Shown here: positions 6,012 to 6,561 of the stretch, piece by piece
How the letters are laid out: the number at the start of each line of letters is the position of its first letter
Position numbering within the stretch: the first letter of the stretch is position 1
Source: SAR324 cluster bacterium
Lineage (GTDB): Bacteria; Bdellovibrionota; UBA2361; JAAZON01
Assembly (NCBI GenBank): GCA_012797725.1
Contig: JAAZON010000465.1
Coordinates: forward strand, 1-6,561
Direction of reading: 5' to 3'
DNA: 6,561 nucleotides
Notes under the pieces: model-generated
Told to the model about the DNA's origin: nothing
What the model saw: the letters and a program-made list of their open reading frames with translations, nothing else
Database searches by the model: none
Position numbers and translations under genes: made by a program

Positions 6012-6561
6012 ATGAAAGGAGGAGAGCGGGGATCGCTGAGTTTTTGGGGGGTCTACACTGTCTGGTATAGAAATTATAGAGTCTTTATCCAATCTTTTTG
6101 GATTAATTGCCTTGCTCCAATGACAGAACCTCTTGTTTATCTTCTGGGCTTTGGCTATGGTCTGATGCCAATAATTGGTGATGTGGAGTATTATGGTATT
6201 AAGTTACCATATCTTGAATTCATTGCTCCTGGCATGATCGGAGTTGGAGTTCTTTTTCAGAGTTTTTTTGAAGGAGCATTTGGAGCCTTTACTCGTTTTT
6301 GGTATCAGAGACTATGCTCAGTGACACTCTGTGGTCCTGTCACATTCCTTGAGGTTTTCTTGGGAGAATGGTTGTGGGCTGCGTCTAGAGGAACCCTATC
6401 GGGTCTTTTCACAGGTGTTGTCGCGGCCAGTCTTGGGGCCTACTCCTTCATCGATTTGATAATATCACTTCCAATTATTATCATAGGAGCGCTCGTATTT
6501 TCGGGTCTTGGTGTCTTCACAGCAGCATATGTGAAGAAGTATGATCAGATTAATATTCCTA
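6012..6561 (+). CDS. ABC-2 type exporter permease (NodJ-like), cut by the right edge
   Basis: This is the membrane partner of the preceding ATPase. 183 codons are visible, and the reading frame is open to the window end. Family members are usually about 250-270 residues, so the last quarter or so is missing. Its features are a short polar start with WYRNYRVF (18-25), a first hydrophobic segment around 30-54, EFIAPGM (69-75), the loop EGAFGAFTRFWYQR (87-100), GEWLWAASRGTLSG (118-131), and hydrophobic segments about 126-146 and 150-172. The APG, YGAYTR-like and GE-W-A elements match the ABC2_membrane/NodJ group. The ATG at 6012 lies 2 bases after the ATPase stop; the purine-rich AAGGGGA (5994-6000) is its likely ribosome site, 11 bases away, which is rather far. 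An unusually perfect AAAGGAGG lies just inside the gene (6015-6022). Confidence 0.92.
   Translation, partial: MKGGERGSLSFWGVYTVWYRNYRVFIQSFWINCLAPMTEPLVYLLGFGYGLMPIIGDVEYYGIKLPYLEFIAPGMIGVGVLFQSFFEGAFGAFTRFWYQRLCSVTLCGPVTFLEVFLGEWLWAASRGTLSGLFTGVVAASLGAYSFIDLIISLPIIIIGALVFSGLGVFTAAYVKKYDQINIP

Overview
The window carries six protein genes, all on the plus strand. It looks like chromosomal DNA of a Gram-negative bacterium of moderate GC content. Two things point to a diderm: a yajC-secD-secF operon with separate SecD and SecF proteins, and a lipoprotein whose +2 residue is not Asp, which suggests the outer membrane. The style of the SecD/SecF proteins would fit a delta-proteobacterium or Bdellovibrionota-like organism, but that placement is only an impression. 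No rRNA, tRNA or other taxonomic marker is present to settle it.

Layout. Positions 1-314 hold no convincing gene. They contain two good imperfect stem-loops (140-170 and 200-240) and, at 258-286, a near-consensus sigma70-type promoter (TTGCCA, 17 bases, TATAAG) pointing at yajC. Positions 315-3259 are yajC (GTG start), secD and secF, with gaps of 4 and 13 bases. Positions 3260-3484 are a 225-base intergenic stretch with a 10-bp imperfect stem just after secF and no strong promoter. Positions 3485-6561 are a second, tightly packed unit: a secreted lipoprotein alpha/beta hydrolase of the putative esterase (EstD-like) family, then an ABC exporter ATPase overlapping it by 4 bases, then an ABC-2 type permease starting 2 bases after the ATPase stop and cut by the right edge.

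How the genes work together. SecD, SecF and YajC form the accessory membrane complex of the SecYEG translocon. SecD and SecF use the proton gradient to pull exported proteins out on the periplasmic side. The downstream unit pairs a NodI/DrrA-like ATPase and a NodJ-like permease, which should form one exporter, with a lipid-anchored hydrolase. The obvious inference is that the hydrolase acts on the exported compound, or on something the exporter protects against, but the substrate cannot be read from the sequence.

The Sec half is standard. The more interesting part is the hydrolase-exporter operon. I see no clear new defence, mobile or CRISPR-like system.
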